Shown here one piece after another: positions 20,777 through 32,339 of a stretch of DNA of 64,000 bases. The notes below the pieces were generated by a model. The model worked only from the letters and a program-made list of their open reading frames with translations. It was not told the origin of the DNA and did not search any database. Position 1 is the first letter of the stretch. Each line of letters begins with the position of its first letter. The position numbers and the translations under genes were made by a program. This DNA comes from Cardiocondyla obscurior (taxonomy: Eukaryota > Arthropoda > Insecta > Hymenoptera > Formicidae): positions 7,256,501 to 7,320,500 of the forward strand of contig NC_091874.1 of assembly GCF_019399895.1 (NCBI RefSeq), read 5' to 3'.

Positions 20777-20822
20777 TAAAGGATGAGGCGATTGACCTCG
20801 CCAGCGAGTGCAAACAACACAT

Positions 20823-22019
20823 TTATGAATGTGGTTTTTTTACTAAGGTTTGGGCACCAATAATCCAGTATTGTTGTCGAATGGCGGCCAAAGTTAACTG
20901 CACCCCGCCATGCAGTGTGCGCCTGTGGCAGGTATCGACAATTAATTTTGTAAAATGAGAGTTGCGGGGCAATAGTATTGGATTTCGGGAATCAAAGGAG
21001 ATCGCAGCGTGTTGCAACCGCCCGCCAACACGCAGTAATTTTTTCTCGTCAAGAACGGGCGTAAATTTGATAAGAGGATTCTGATAAGAGAGGGGTTTAT
21101 TTTTTATTAGATTGTTTATTTCCTCAGAAAACCAGATGGCTTGAATGGTGGTGATCCAATAGTTTTGAATTTCTTCAATTTCATTTGGCAAGATGGGTTC
21201 GTTTCTTTTACCGGAATTTTTTAGCAACCATCGACGACACAAGGCGCAGACCCTTAGAAATCGTTGCAGATTGGAAAATCTAAGCAAGATGGGATTTTCT
21301 TCTGGCGTTTGAGGCCCCAAATGTGCTTTGGCAGGTCGTATTTCTTCTTTGGTTTGAAAGGAAGAATTGCCAACGAGCCTGAGTAGCAGGTGGTCCGTAT
21401 GCTGTAGCCATGTCGGTCCTTGCCACCACAGGGGGTGATTTTTAAATGCAACGGCGGAGAGACCACGAGAAGCACAGTCCGCTGGATTTTCCTCTCCAGG
21501 CACGTGACGCCATTGAGCCTCCGGAAGTGTTTCCTGTATTTCTGTAACTCGGTTGGCTACGAAGGTGGTCCATCGAGATGGATGGCCCTGAATCCAGGCC
21601 AAAGCAATAGTTGAATCAGTCCATAAATGAATATTTGCAATTTGAAATCTAGCGCCGTGTTTTATATTATTAATTAATTTGACAAGCAAGGCGGCAGCAT
21701 TTAGTTCCAGGCGTGGAAGCGAAATGGTTTTCAAAGGTGCTACTTTTGTTTTTGCTTGAAGTAGTGCAATTCTGGATTTGAAGTCGTTATTCTCGATCGT
21801 AGTTACCCGAATGTAAACTACGGCAGCATATGCCTTTTTTGAAGCATCCGAAAATCCATGAAACTCGATTGTGCAATCGGTTGAAAAGGTATAAATCCAA
21901 CGTGGTAATGAGATTTCTTCGATTTCACGCAATTCCTTGTGGAAAATTTTCCAAGTTTCTTGATCCTTTATTGATAAAGGTTGATCCCAGTCGATTTTTT
22001 GGAGCCAGAAGGATTGCAA
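20823..22019 (-). pseudogene. BEL/Pao RNase H and integrase N-terminal region
   Basis: 398 codons. RNase H signatures GFSDAS, LELNAA and LWTDST appear, followed by HVPGEENPADCASRG and the integrase zinc-binding start (CHRRTLHGG). The frame ends at a shift in an A-rich stretch just before the Cys pair of the HHCC motif. Confidence 0.92.
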
Positions 22020-22141
22020 TAAGATCTTGGCGCGGACGATGACCGGGCCTAGCCACCCGAGGGGATCAAAAAGTCGCGCGGTTTCCGACAGTACTTGTCG
22101 TTTGGTAGGTACGCTGTAAACCGCCCGCTGAATGGCAGATT

Positions 22142-22507
22142 TTAATGATATAGTTTTTCCTTAGCGTCGGAAAGTGTGTCAGCACCGGTCAGAATATCAT
22201 CCATATAAGTTTCCTTTTCCAAAATCTCGGCTCCGCAAGGGTAGTTGACCCGTTCATCCTCGGCAAGCTGGCGTAATGTGCGTATTGCCAAGAAGCGGGC
22301 CGAAGTGAGACCATATGTAATTGTATTAAGTTGGAATTCACAAATAGAATCGGAGGGCCAGCTACGCCAGAGTATTCGCTGATAATCTCGATCGGATTTG
22401 GTTATAAGGATCTGGCGGTACATTTTCTCGATATCAGTGGTTAAAGCGATTTTATAGCAACGCCAATTATTTAATATATTACCGAGAGGTGCTAAGTAGT
22501 TTGTCAT
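22142..22507 (-). pseudogene. BEL/Pao reverse transcriptase, truncated
   Basis: Contains ALTTDIEKMYRQI and the catalytic YMDDI. It overlaps the upstream frame at 22479-22507 (frameshift). After KLYH the next recognisable block, near 22030-22130, is the region before the RNase H; compared with typical BEL pol about 100 residues seem deleted (judged from family knowledge). Confidence 0.88.
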
Positions 22508-24416
22508 TTAAAGATTCTCCCGTCGGTAACTGCGCGGAACCGTTAAATACGACGCGGATTGCGGAATTGTTTTCTGTTGTTTTAAATATGCCGTGATGCG
22601 GCAAGTAGCAGATGGCTTTGTTTGAAAGGTCGGCAGGAGGTACTATGGACATATGCCCGAGCTCGATATATTCTGTCATAAATCTTGTGTATAATACCCG
22701 AAGTTCGGGTTTGCGCTGAAAATTTCGCTCCATGCGTTCAAGCATGCGTAAAGAAAGCTGGCGCGAGCCAAGGAAATTACTATTTTGTTCCCTTATTGGT
22801 AAACTGACCATGTATCGGCCGGAATCAAGACGCTTATGATATTTTATAAAATGTTTTTCGCACCAGATGTCATCTGGAGTTTGAGGAATCGCTCCCCCCT
22901 CAACCTTCTCCTGCTGCCAAAAACGCATGACTAATTTTGCTAAGTCGTGTTTTGTATTACAAAGGTGAACAATTGCCAGAGAATCCAACGTACTGCCCGT
23001 TGCAATTCCCGAAAGAATCCATCCCAAAGAAGTTTTTTGCGCGACAGGAGAATTAGGATTTCCTTTACGAAGCCCGTCTTCAATAATTAATGCGTGAACC
23101 GCGGCACCGAGGATAATTTCTACCGGATCAGAATCCTGAAAATTCGGGTCAGCCAATTCCAGGCCTTGCAAATGCGGCCAATGGTTTGACAAATGAACGG
23201 ATCGTTCTGAATTGAGAGAAACGCGAGGCAATACAAAAACCGAAACCTTTAATTTATAAGCGCTCCGGGTACTTGAAGTAATATCGAGTGAGATGCAACC
23301 GTGAGCTTGTCCGGATTTAGTGCCGCCAATACCGAAAATGGCAGTTGTAGCTGGTTGACGGGGCAACCGCAATTTTTGAGCTAGTGATTCTGAAATAATA
23401 GAAACTTCCGAACCCGGGTCAATTAAGGCACGTACGAGGATTTCCTGGCCATAACGATTTTTAACATATATTCGCGCCGTTGCTAATAAAATAGTTACAT
23501 GCAAGCTTAAATCGTTATGCAAGTGGAGAACAGATGCTTCCCTTGGCTGGGTTGAGGCGACGGTGGTTGACGGTTGTGCGCTTGTCAGCGTCGTCGGGAT
23601 CGTTGTGGTAGGCTTGGCGCCGGCTGTAATTCGTTGACCTCCGGCTCCGGAGTCTGGGGAGCTGACGCAGGCTTCGTGGATGGTACTGTGGTGTCTTTGT
23701 CCACAGATTGTACAGCTTCTTGTAAAAGGGCAGGTGGCGAGGCGATGTTGTCCAAAACAGTTGAAGCAGAGCTGGCGAAAGGAAGCATAATCCCTTCGAG
23801 CCTTGGGGCCCTTTTTTGCGAATTCGGGACAGCTCAGAATATAATGTGGACCACTGCATAGCACGCACCTTGATGACCTTTTTTCTGGTGAGGTAGGAAA
23901 TGCTTTCCCAATGTAGGATTGTCGCTGTCCTCGCAAAGTAGTAGTTGATGTTGATTTTTGTTGAAATCGTTCAAAGTTTCCCGGTACGGGATGGAGAGCC
24001 TCCAAGGTTCGCAATCGTCCTTCGAGAAACGTTTTCAATTCCTCATACGTTGGCGGATCGCTTGTGCCGCTAATTGAAGTTTCCCACTCGCGTCTTGATC
24101 GGGGATCCAGCAATTCAGTAATAAGATGCACGAATAAATCAGAATCGGCAATAGGGCGCTCAATTCCTTCAAGAGTTCCGACGGTTTGCAGCATCGTATG
24201 GAAGAGCTTGCGCAAGTCGGGAAAAGATTCCGTTTTCATTTTTGGCATAGAAGTTAGAGATGCAAAGCACGCGCGCACAAGTAATCGTTTATTAGCGAAA
24301 TGTTCCTCCAAAAGGTCCCAAACACGTTGATAGTTTTCGGATGTCATGGGAATGTTCCGGACCATTTGTTCGGCCTCTCCTTTGAGGCATCTTTTTAAAT
24401 AATGTAGTCTTTCCAC
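22479..24416 (-). pseudogene. BEL/Pao gag C-terminus, zinc knuckles, protease, RT start
   Basis: 645 codons. Cys/His knuckles CVLCSGPHYILSC, CFNCFGQHRLATC and CTICGQRHHSTIH, then an aspartic protease site (ALIDPGSEVSII) and the RT entry region (RVVFNGSA). The frame is continuous upstream with the gag segment apart from one stop codon near 24450. Confidence 0.92.
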
Positions 24417-24449
24417 ATCTCCAAGAATAGCGTCTTTAGAGATAATAGA

Positions 24450-24875
24450 TTAGAATAAGTCTTTAAAAGCTGGCCATTCTTCGAATTTGCCCGTAAATTC
24501 TGGCAACTGGATACGCGGTAGCTGTCTTCGAGCGACCGCTTGGGTAGCTATATCCCGTTCGGTGTCGGTTTTTTTTGCTTCGTTTAAATAATCAAGAAAG
24601 GCGGTTCGTTGAGTGATATATGACTCCTCTGCTTCGGCAAAGGTTCCATCCTTGATGTAGGCATGGCTCTCAATCTCCTTCCAGTGAGATGTACACAATT
24701 CATCGTGGGCCGCCTCGAATTTTGCCCAATTGCTATCGAGCAGCTGAAGGCGAGTTTCTACGGCGCCGGTAGTAATGTTTGCAGCACCGATTTTCCGTAA
24801 ATTTTCAACCGCACGCGATATTCGACCGTATAGCTCAACTTGAGCATGAATTAAAGCTTCGTAAGACTTTGACAT
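24450..24875 (-). pseudogene. BEL/Pao gag N-terminus
   Basis: 141 codons from ATG at 24875, ~97 bp inside the LTR border, with the gag motif LPRIQLPEFTGKFEEWPAFKD. It is broken by a single TAA after KDLF, where the frame otherwise continues into the gag C-terminus. Confidence 0.9.
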
Positions 24876-24971
24876 TTTTCACAATTTATTCACTTCACTC
24901 AAAGATCACTAGAACGCTTGGCTAGGTTTAAATGCGAGGCGAGGATAAGAAATTCGGCTCGAAGGACCAAA

Positions 24972-25578
24972 TGTTCCGGCAAATTCCAGGTTCGCAAGAA
25001 TGAGGTGAAGGAGTTGGGAAAGGATGATTTATCTTTAATGCGTTCTCGAAAATTCTGCACTTTATTCTTAACTTGTTGAATACAAATTTTCACCAACGCG
25101 AGCCACGCGAATTTGAAGCAAGCGCGAATCGCGAAAGTGAAAAAGCAAGCACACAATTGCTTTTAAAATAGAGTTGAATTCGTCACGATAAAATCGCATG
25201 AAGAGTCTTCGGGCAAAACTCAGGGGGTACTGACGCTATTAGCAGATCGATGACAAGTGCTTAGCACAAGTTCTTTGTTTTAGCGAGGGCGCGATCCCGG
25301 GGTTCCCGGCGATCTCAGAATCCGCAGGATCGTCTTGCGTTGCTAGCCGGATGTTATAGTTCTAATTTCACAATTGTTCGTGACGTTAGCCAGAAAATGG
25401 CACTGCGTATTTGCAGATCGTTATTAAGACACAATACGTGCTTAATCTTTGTCTGATGAAACAAAGAAAGGGCTAGCATTAAACGTTATTTATTTAAAGT
25501 GCGTATTGAGTGACGCGACGGCGCCGGGAAGGCTAGGAATTCGTCTCCGCTAATCATTAATTATTTAAAACTCATACA
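24972..25578 (-). repeat. 5' LTR of the BEL/Pao element
   Basis: 607 bp, TGTTCCGG...ATACA, followed by the AATAG target duplication. About 99% identical to the other LTR by eye. Confidence 0.95.
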
Positions 25579-25965
25579 AATAGATTTATTTTAAGCATGT
25601 CAATTATTTATACATAAATAACAGCAGAATATTATGTGTGTTACATTACTTTATTTAAGGATTTTTTCAAGTATTCTATTTTTCTCCTGTGTATTATGTG
25701 CTTGTGCCCTAGACATGTTTTGATTAAAAAAGTAAAAGCAGTAATTTATCGTTGTGCGTCGCACATGAGTTAAATAAGGTTTTATCTTTCCTGTGCATTT
25801 GCAAAGAGATATGTATAGAACTTTGGATGGCATACATATCACATTGTTGTTTTACTAATGTAGTTTGATATTAGTTATACTATATTTTAAAAAATCAGAT
25901 AATTGAAAAGTGATTTTCTGGAACATGAAATATCGAGCTAACGTTATAAACTTTATATGTTTTAG

Positions 25966-28900
25966 ATGGAACTTATTTCTGGAAATAAAGCGGGAACTTT
26001 TGTCTATGTTTACGATGATTATTTGTACTCTGTTGATGGACGCTATAACAATGTTTATCGATGCAGTTCACGAAAGTCATTAAAATGTCCAGGCTGTGTT
26101 GTTGTAAAAGATAATAATGTAGAAGTTTCGAGGGAGCATAATCATGAAAAAATGCCATTCATCGAAGTTCAAAATGATATGAAAAAAGAAATGTTAAAGC
26201 TTGCCCGTGAAACTTCTACTGGACTTAAAGAAATTTTTGATACAGTATGCCGAAGGTAATACCATATTGTATATTTTGTATATTATATCAACGTTGTTTT
26301 AATGATAATTGATGACTCAGACAGCAATAAGTCAACAAATAACAAACAAATATCACGTTTACTGTTTGTTCTTTGTTGTATAGTCACCTTAATACTTTAT
26401 TTCTATGTTGTATTTATTTAGAAACATAAAATCATTTTTTAATATACTTTTTTCTAGGAATCAAGATGCAGCACAATATTTGAGTTTTCCATCGGTTAGA
26501 TGTACTATGCATCGTGAACGTATGAAGAATCGGCTATCTATACCTACGACATTGGCATCATTATACAATATGCTACAAAGCTCTACCATTATGCAGAATA
26601 TTCGTAAAGAAACCGTAATTACAACTAGTGAAAAAACAGCGATTATTTTCTCAACTAATGATTTATTGCAAGCCTTATCTTCTGCTACTGAAATCTACGT
26701 GGATGGTACTTTTTCTGTGAGTACAATTCTAACTTCTTGTAATACAACAAATTTTTGATACACTTTTTTTGTAATGTATTTTACAAAAATTAAAGAAAAC
26801 ACCAAGATATTGAAAAATGTTAAGTGTAATAAAAATTTATTTTCTTCTTTTCAGGTCTTGCCACGTGTTCCTCATATTGCTCAACTATACTCGATACACA
26901 TTCGACACATGAATACGGTAAGATATTTTTATTACTTTTTAGATGCATCTGTAGATAAGATAAATATTTTATTTCTTCTAGGGTATTGCAACAATATTTA
27001 TATTATGTGATGTACGTACAACAGCTGTGTATGATGCTTTATGGGACAGAATTATACAACTTGTACCACAACTTCAACATAATATTAAATTTATAATGAG
27101 TGACTTTGAAATGGCGGCAGTAAAGTCTTTAAGTAAAAAATTTCCTAGAGCAAACCTAACTGGATGTTGGTTTCATTTCAATCAGGTAATTATACTGTTT
27201 CTAATATGAGATAAAATTGATGTTGTAGGTTTCATTATAAAAACAACAGTATAATATATTAAATTTTTTTTTCAGGCTGTACTGCGTAATTGGCGACAAC
27301 TTCGTATCTCAAATATACCAAAAGTTGTACTGTCCATGACTATGACATTGCCTTTATTACCACCAGATATGTTTCAAGAAGCTTTGCTTATAATACAAAC
27401 TGAAGCTGACAGACTTTCAAATAAATATCCAGATATTTTACAATTTATGTCATATTTGAGACTTACTTGGTTAAATATGGCATCGAAAATTAGTACTTAC
27501 CATTGTCCTGCACGGACTAATAATATTGTGGAAAGTTTCCACAATATTGCTGCACAAAAATTAGGGACAACAAATATCAATGTCTGGACGTTCTTAGGTA
27601 ATGCATACTAAAATATTTTTAATTATATCGTTAATATATGCAAAATTATATAATAGTTATATTTATGTTATATTTATAAGCAGTTATATTTATGTTATAT
27701 AAATATTGGTTAATATTGTTTTATACAACATTACAGTTTTTAATTTATTTGTACCAATTAAATAATGATCTATTATTTATTTTTTAGATAAATTGTTACA
27801 TGTAATTATGGATCAAGAATTGGATTTACGTCGTTTAAATAATGGTGTTAAACCTAGACGACCTCGTAAAAGGGCTACTATAGAGCTTGATAGAAAAATA
27901 ATAACTGCGCAAGAAGATTTAACTAATAACAGGTAATTGTTTTATTATTTTAAAATTATTGTCACATTTAACATTAAAATAGTTTTATGTTAAGAAAATT
28001 TGGTTAACTTTCCATTTTTAACTGTTTCAATCTTTTCAGGTTGTCAGTCAGAGAATTTTTATTAATGTTTAACAGAAGCACTAATATCGTTCAAATGGAA
28101 CAAATGGCATCAGTAGAAGGTAAATGTATAAAATTTAGATATATGTATATAACATATCTAACAAAATTTTGCAAATTTATTGGAAATTAATAGTCATTTA
28201 TTACTATTATAGTGATTAAATAAATAAGTTTAAAGCCGTAGTATATAACAGCTACATTTTTCAGATACCGAATTAATAAACGAGATTCAGATTGCAGACT
28301 TGACATTGTTCTCCGATCGTGTAGACGAAACTCCTCAAACAAGTAAGTATTAACATTGTAACATTTTACATTAAAAGCATATTAAATCTATTAACATTAT
28401 TTTTCAATTTTCATCATTTAAGTTGTATGTAAAAATTTTAACTTATAATTTATTCAAATTTCTTATTTTAGGAAGACGAAGTAACAGAGGCAGACTTACG
28501 CAAATACAACAAAATGTATCCACACAAGAGATACAAAATGTATTTACACAAGAGATAAAAAATATATCCACACAAGAAATACAAAATTATCTACGCAAGA
28601 GATACAAAATGTATCCACACAAGAGATACAAAATATATCCACACGAGAAATACAAAATGTATCCACACAAGAAATACAAAATGTATCCACAGAAGAGATG
28701 CAAAATGCATCTGAATCAAATGCAGGTAATAAGTGATATATTAAATTATTCGAAACACAACAATTTGATTAAAATTTACAATATATATTAACAAGAAACA
28801 TTTAATTTCTTTTGTTTAGGTACAAATAGAGAACATACCGCAGATATACAAAATCCAGAGACATCTGAAACAAATAATTATGTTTACTCTGAAAGTAATG

Positions 28901-29518
28901 TTACAATGCAAACTATTATTTATAAAACAACATAAATTAACATTAAATTAATTTTGACTGCTATTTTTCTTATAGATGATGGATCACGTGAGGAAAAAGT
29001 GAATCAAGTCTCGGAAGACGAAACTCACGAAGAAGAAGAGTATCAAATCTTGGATGAAGAAACACACGAGGAAGAAGAGTATCAAATTTCGGACGACGAA
29101 ATACTTGATGAAGAACTGCATTATATCTCGGACGACGAAATAGATGAGGAAGAAATAAATATCTCAAAACGACGAATCACATGTTGATGAAATACACGAA
29201 ATCACGGAAGAGGTACTACACGACGAAGGAGTATACGAAATCCCGGAAGATGACTACAGTTATTTGACTGATACTAGCATTACAGAAGATCTACATTTCC
29301 ACAATGTAGACTGGAATGTAACGAAAACTCTAAGTCCATCAGAAGCAAAATCTTCTTCAGACATATGCACGGTATGCCTTACTAACGAGCGCACACATGC
29401 TTTCGTACCTTGTGGACATCTTGTTTGTTGCGTTACATGTATCAAACGTTTGGAAGCTAAGCGTTGTCCCGTATGCAACGACCCGTATGAAACTTACATA
29501 AGGATTAGAAAACCATAA
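25966..29518 (+). CDS. MULE-transposase-derived FLYWCH-RING fusion protein, right-arm copy (two frame-disrupting changes)
   Basis: Eleven GT-AG exons: 25966-26255, 26458-26716, 26855-26917, 26982-27185, 27276-27597, 27788-27932, 28040-28119, 28265-28342, 28472-28725, 28820-28894, 28976-29518. Exons 2-5 have exactly the same lengths as in the left copy (259, 63, 204, 322). It keeps the FLYWCH-like finger (RCSSRKSLKC...HNHE), DGTF, SDFEMA, CWFH, NNIVES, and a C-terminal RING (CTVC...CGHLVCC...CPVC). Additional exons encode STQEIQNV octapeptide repeats and an acidic EEEEYQI repeat. A 1-bp deletion near 28590 and a 1-bp insertion near 29166 (AAAA run) shift the frame between them, so it is either a recent pseudogene or carries sequence errors. 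The transposase core differs strongly from the left copy while the RING exon is nearly identical. Confidence 0.75.
28500..28720 (+). repeat. 24-bp coding repeat in exon 9 of the right MULE-RING gene
   Basis: About nine units of ACACAAGAGATACAAAATGT type encode STQEIQNV. One unit (near 28590) has lost a base. No counterpart exon is found in the left copy. Confidence 0.85.
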
Positions 29519-30463
29519 GACATTACAGCATATTTATGTAAAAATATGTTTAGATTTAAGAGATAAAATCTTTAGGCGTGTTACTTCGTGCGGAAAAGAT
29601 ACAACATAACTTTATACTGATGTTTGTTATTTTTGAACAAAGTTCTGATACATATAAGTTACAAAACGGACTGAAATACACTGTGATACGTTATAGCTTT
29701 AGATACTGTTATTTTATGTACAAGCGTAGAACGTGATATAACTCGATCTCTAATGTGTATCGGCTGCGTGTGAATGCTTTTGTCGTAACGGTTGCTTTTG
29801 TATCTTTTCGTCGCTTATGACTGTGTAGTTGTAAAACATATTTTTATCCGATTATGCCAAAGTGCGCTTTACCAAACCGTTGTAATGTAGCAGCGATTCT
29901 GATGTAACTTGTTTTATTTTTTAGTATTCGAGCATGCAGTTGTAATACTTATAGATTGCAAAACGGACTTAGATACAGTGTGATACGTTATAGCTTTAGA
30001 TACTATTATTTTATTTACAAGCGTAGAACGTGATGTAACCCGAACTCTAATGTGTATCGGCTGCGTGTGAATACTTTTGTCGTAACGATTTCTTTTGTTT
30101 TTCTTATCGGTTATGAATGTGTAGTTAGTAAGTTAATTTTTTTCCCGATTATTAAAAAATATCAAAATATATGTATACAGTTAATTTTTTATTTCGCAAC
30201 GACTTTTAAAATTCGTTAAATCTATTTTTATACCTGTAACAAACAGTACATTATAAAATTTAACGTAATAAATTATTGTTAAATAAGATTAATTTTCTAT
30301 GCTGTACACTATGCATAATACCTACTTCCTAATTACTATTTTTATTCTATCCTGCCGCTGACTGCCTCGCACAAAGTAATATCCATAAACAACGCGTGCT
30401 ATAGCACAGATATTTTCAATTTATAAACGTTTTATATACAATAATATAGATAATGTAGATATA
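29519..30463. repeat. 3' flank of the right RING gene, mirror of 1502-2446
   Basis: Near-identical reverse complement of the left flank, including the ~298-bp direct repeat and the TGCTTTTGTCGTAACGGTTG motif at about 29777. No gene seen. Confidence 0.85.
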
Positions 30464-30719
30464 CAGGGTGAATCAGAGAGAATAGAAGTGCGACTTACCG
30501 TTCAAGACAGGTTACCGACCGCAAAATATTAATTTAATATTATTATATATTTGTGGACTTCAGTGGACTTACACACCACTTTTAACGTGCCAAAAAAAAC
30601 ATCTCAAAAATTGTGTGTAAGTCCACTGTGGTCCACAAATAAATAATAATATTAAATTAATATCTTCCGGTAACCAGTCTTATATGGTAAGTGACACTTC
30701 CATTTTCTGATTCACCCTG
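30464..30719. mobile_element. 256-bp hairpin MITE, right-arm copy
   Basis: Inverted copy of the element at 1246-1501, same length, with CAGGGTGAATCAGA ends and TA flanks. Confidence 0.85.
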
Positions 30720-30729
30720 TATATGATAT

Positions 30730-31020
30730 AAAAGTATCATTTGAACGGTGGGCCATTGATCTGTGGGCTTTTGAACGGTGGGCCATTGATCTGTGGACTT
30801 TTGAACGGTGGGCCATTGATCTGTGGACTTTTAAACGGTGGGCATTTATCCGTGGGCAAACGAACAAAAATTCACTTTCTGTAGGCGTTTGATCTGTGGG
30901 CATTTGAACGGTGGGCAATTGATCTGTGGTCATTTGAACGGTGAGCAACTTTTCGTGTCCAATCGCACTGTGTCCATTTGATACGTGGCCAATCGCTACG
31001 TGGGCAATAGAACTGTGGGC
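30730..31020. repeat. Minisatellite at outer edge of right arm
   Basis: Inverted, shorter version of 735-1240: about four full 30-bp units (GGGCCATTGATCTGTGG with TTTTGAACGGT) plus degenerate ones. It ends at the F-box promoter block ATATCAACCGAG (31037). Confidence 0.85.
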
Positions 31021-31103
31021 AACTGCACCGCCACCATATCAACCGAGGTCTGGAGTCTCTCTGGCATTCTTTCTCGACCAGTCACTCTGAGAGGTCAAAC
31101 GCG

Positions 31104-31511
31104 ATGGAAGCTTTCAGCTGGATTATGACATACGTCGACGGCATCGAAAATATGCTGGATATGATTAAACGTTTGCCCGTCGAAGTTGCTGGTATGATAT
31201 TTGCATTGTTGGATAACAAAACTCTTGGGATTATTTCCAGTGTCAGCAAGACATGGAGGGCGAGATCCGAATACGAGCGAAAACGGAGACGTCAGTTGCA
31301 GCTTACTAAGACGAGGAGGCAACTTTACAGGTCCAACGGTGGTAAGGTTTTTGAAAGTAAAACGTTTGTCGTGAATGGACAAAACGGTAGTGTTAGCAGG
31401 GAAAAACCGGAATGGACTCGCCGACATACAAAAACACAAACCGGGAACAAGAGACGCAATAAATCAAAAACGAATAATCTAAGTAAGATTAGTCTTCGAA
31501 TATTACATTAA
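31104..31511 (+). CDS. Small F-box-like protein, tandem copy 1
   Basis: 135 codons without introns. An F-box-like motif spans residues ~18-60 (KRLPVEVAGMIFALLDNKTL and ISSVSKTWRARSE), fitting the LPxEVxxxIF...LD...V...W pattern. The rest is strongly basic (KRRRQLQLTKTRRQ, TGNKRRNKSK), possibly for nuclear or nucleic-acid binding. F-box proteins bring substrates to SCF ubiquitin ligases through Skp1; no separate substrate-binding domain is seen. An AATAAA-like signal (AAAGAATAAAATA) follows the stop. It is duplicated in tandem 1236 bp downstream. Confidence 0.7.
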   Translation: MEAFSWIMTYVDGIENMLDMIKRLPVEVAGMIFALLDNKTLGIISSVSKTWRARSEYERKRRRQLQLTKTRRQLYRSNGGKVFESKTFVVNGQNGSVSREKPEWTRRHTKTQTGNKRRNKSKTNNLSKISLRILH

Positions 31512-31562
31512 AGAATAAAATATTAAAATATTTCGCAACTTTCTTAACATTATTATGTACAC

Positions 31563-32339
31563 CTAATTCAATAACGATCTTGTAAATGTAATAAAGTTTT
31601 TTTTTGTACGTTATTTGTTTTACCAAAAATAATTATTACATTCGTTACTACTACTTCTATGACTTATTGCTGTTTTTTATGCTGCATTAAATCTTATTTC
31701 CATTGTGATTGTAATTTTTCTCTATTTTACGCATTGACATTGAAGACAATTTTCCGCATTCTCGAATGTTTCTGCTTATATGTATAACCGCTTTAAAATT
31801 CTGCTCGAATAAAAATGACTATGTATTATTGGCAAACTTTCGATAACTTTGCTTTATTTGTCAAAAAAAATTATTTTTAACGTAATATTTTTTGCAATGT
31901 ACTTAAAAACTTATATTTCAGAAAATTTTTAGTATCCTATCTCGAATGAAAAGGTACGTTGTGCAAAATAAATTTCTACCACGTGTAGTTAACTTACACA
32001 AAACAAACTTTGGCATATTAATTAACTTGATCGCGTCATTTAGAAGAAAGGTATATCACAGAAATAAATTAATCTTAGCAACAAGTATTCCAAAACTGGT
32101 CAACAGGAAGAAACAACCAATCGGAACACCAAAGAGTTACAGATGCACTTATCGCGAACAATAAGCAGTTATACAAGCAGCCAAAGGACACGTCGAACAG
32201 TCGAATATACAGCCAATCGGAGCGCGTTATTTCTTAACCAATTACGGGAGGCTATTCCTATCGCACCACCTATATCAACCGAGGTCTGTAGTCTCTCTGG
32301 CATTCTTTCTCGACTAGTCACTCTGAGAGGTCAAACGCG
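31563..32339 (+). repeat. Spacer of the F-box tandem unit
   Basis: Same as window positions 1-725, then the promoter block shared with 31037-31103 (AACCGAGGTCTG, CTCTGAGAGGTCAAACGCGATGG). No convincing gene. Confidence 0.75.

Larger units (their letters stand above)
19173..25578 (-). mobile_element. BEL/Pao LTR retrotransposon, full length but defective
   Basis: 6406 bp between 5-bp duplications AATAG (19168-19172 and 25579-25583). The uninterrupted target is visible in the left arm (near 5920). Two 607-bp LTRs begin TGTTCCGG and end ATACA. Internal order on the minus strand is gag, protease, RT, RNase H, integrase, as in BEL/Pao. A putative primer-binding site (TGGTCCTTCGAGCCG on the minus strand) abuts the right LTR and a purine-rich stretch abuts the left one. 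Pol is broken by stops, frameshifts and a deletion. It inserted after the palindrome arms formed. Confidence 0.95.

Noticed and set aside
2447..29518. Treating the RING exon as a separate IAP-like gene.
   Set aside because: Splice phases join it in frame to the transposase exons in both copies, and there is no BIR domain.
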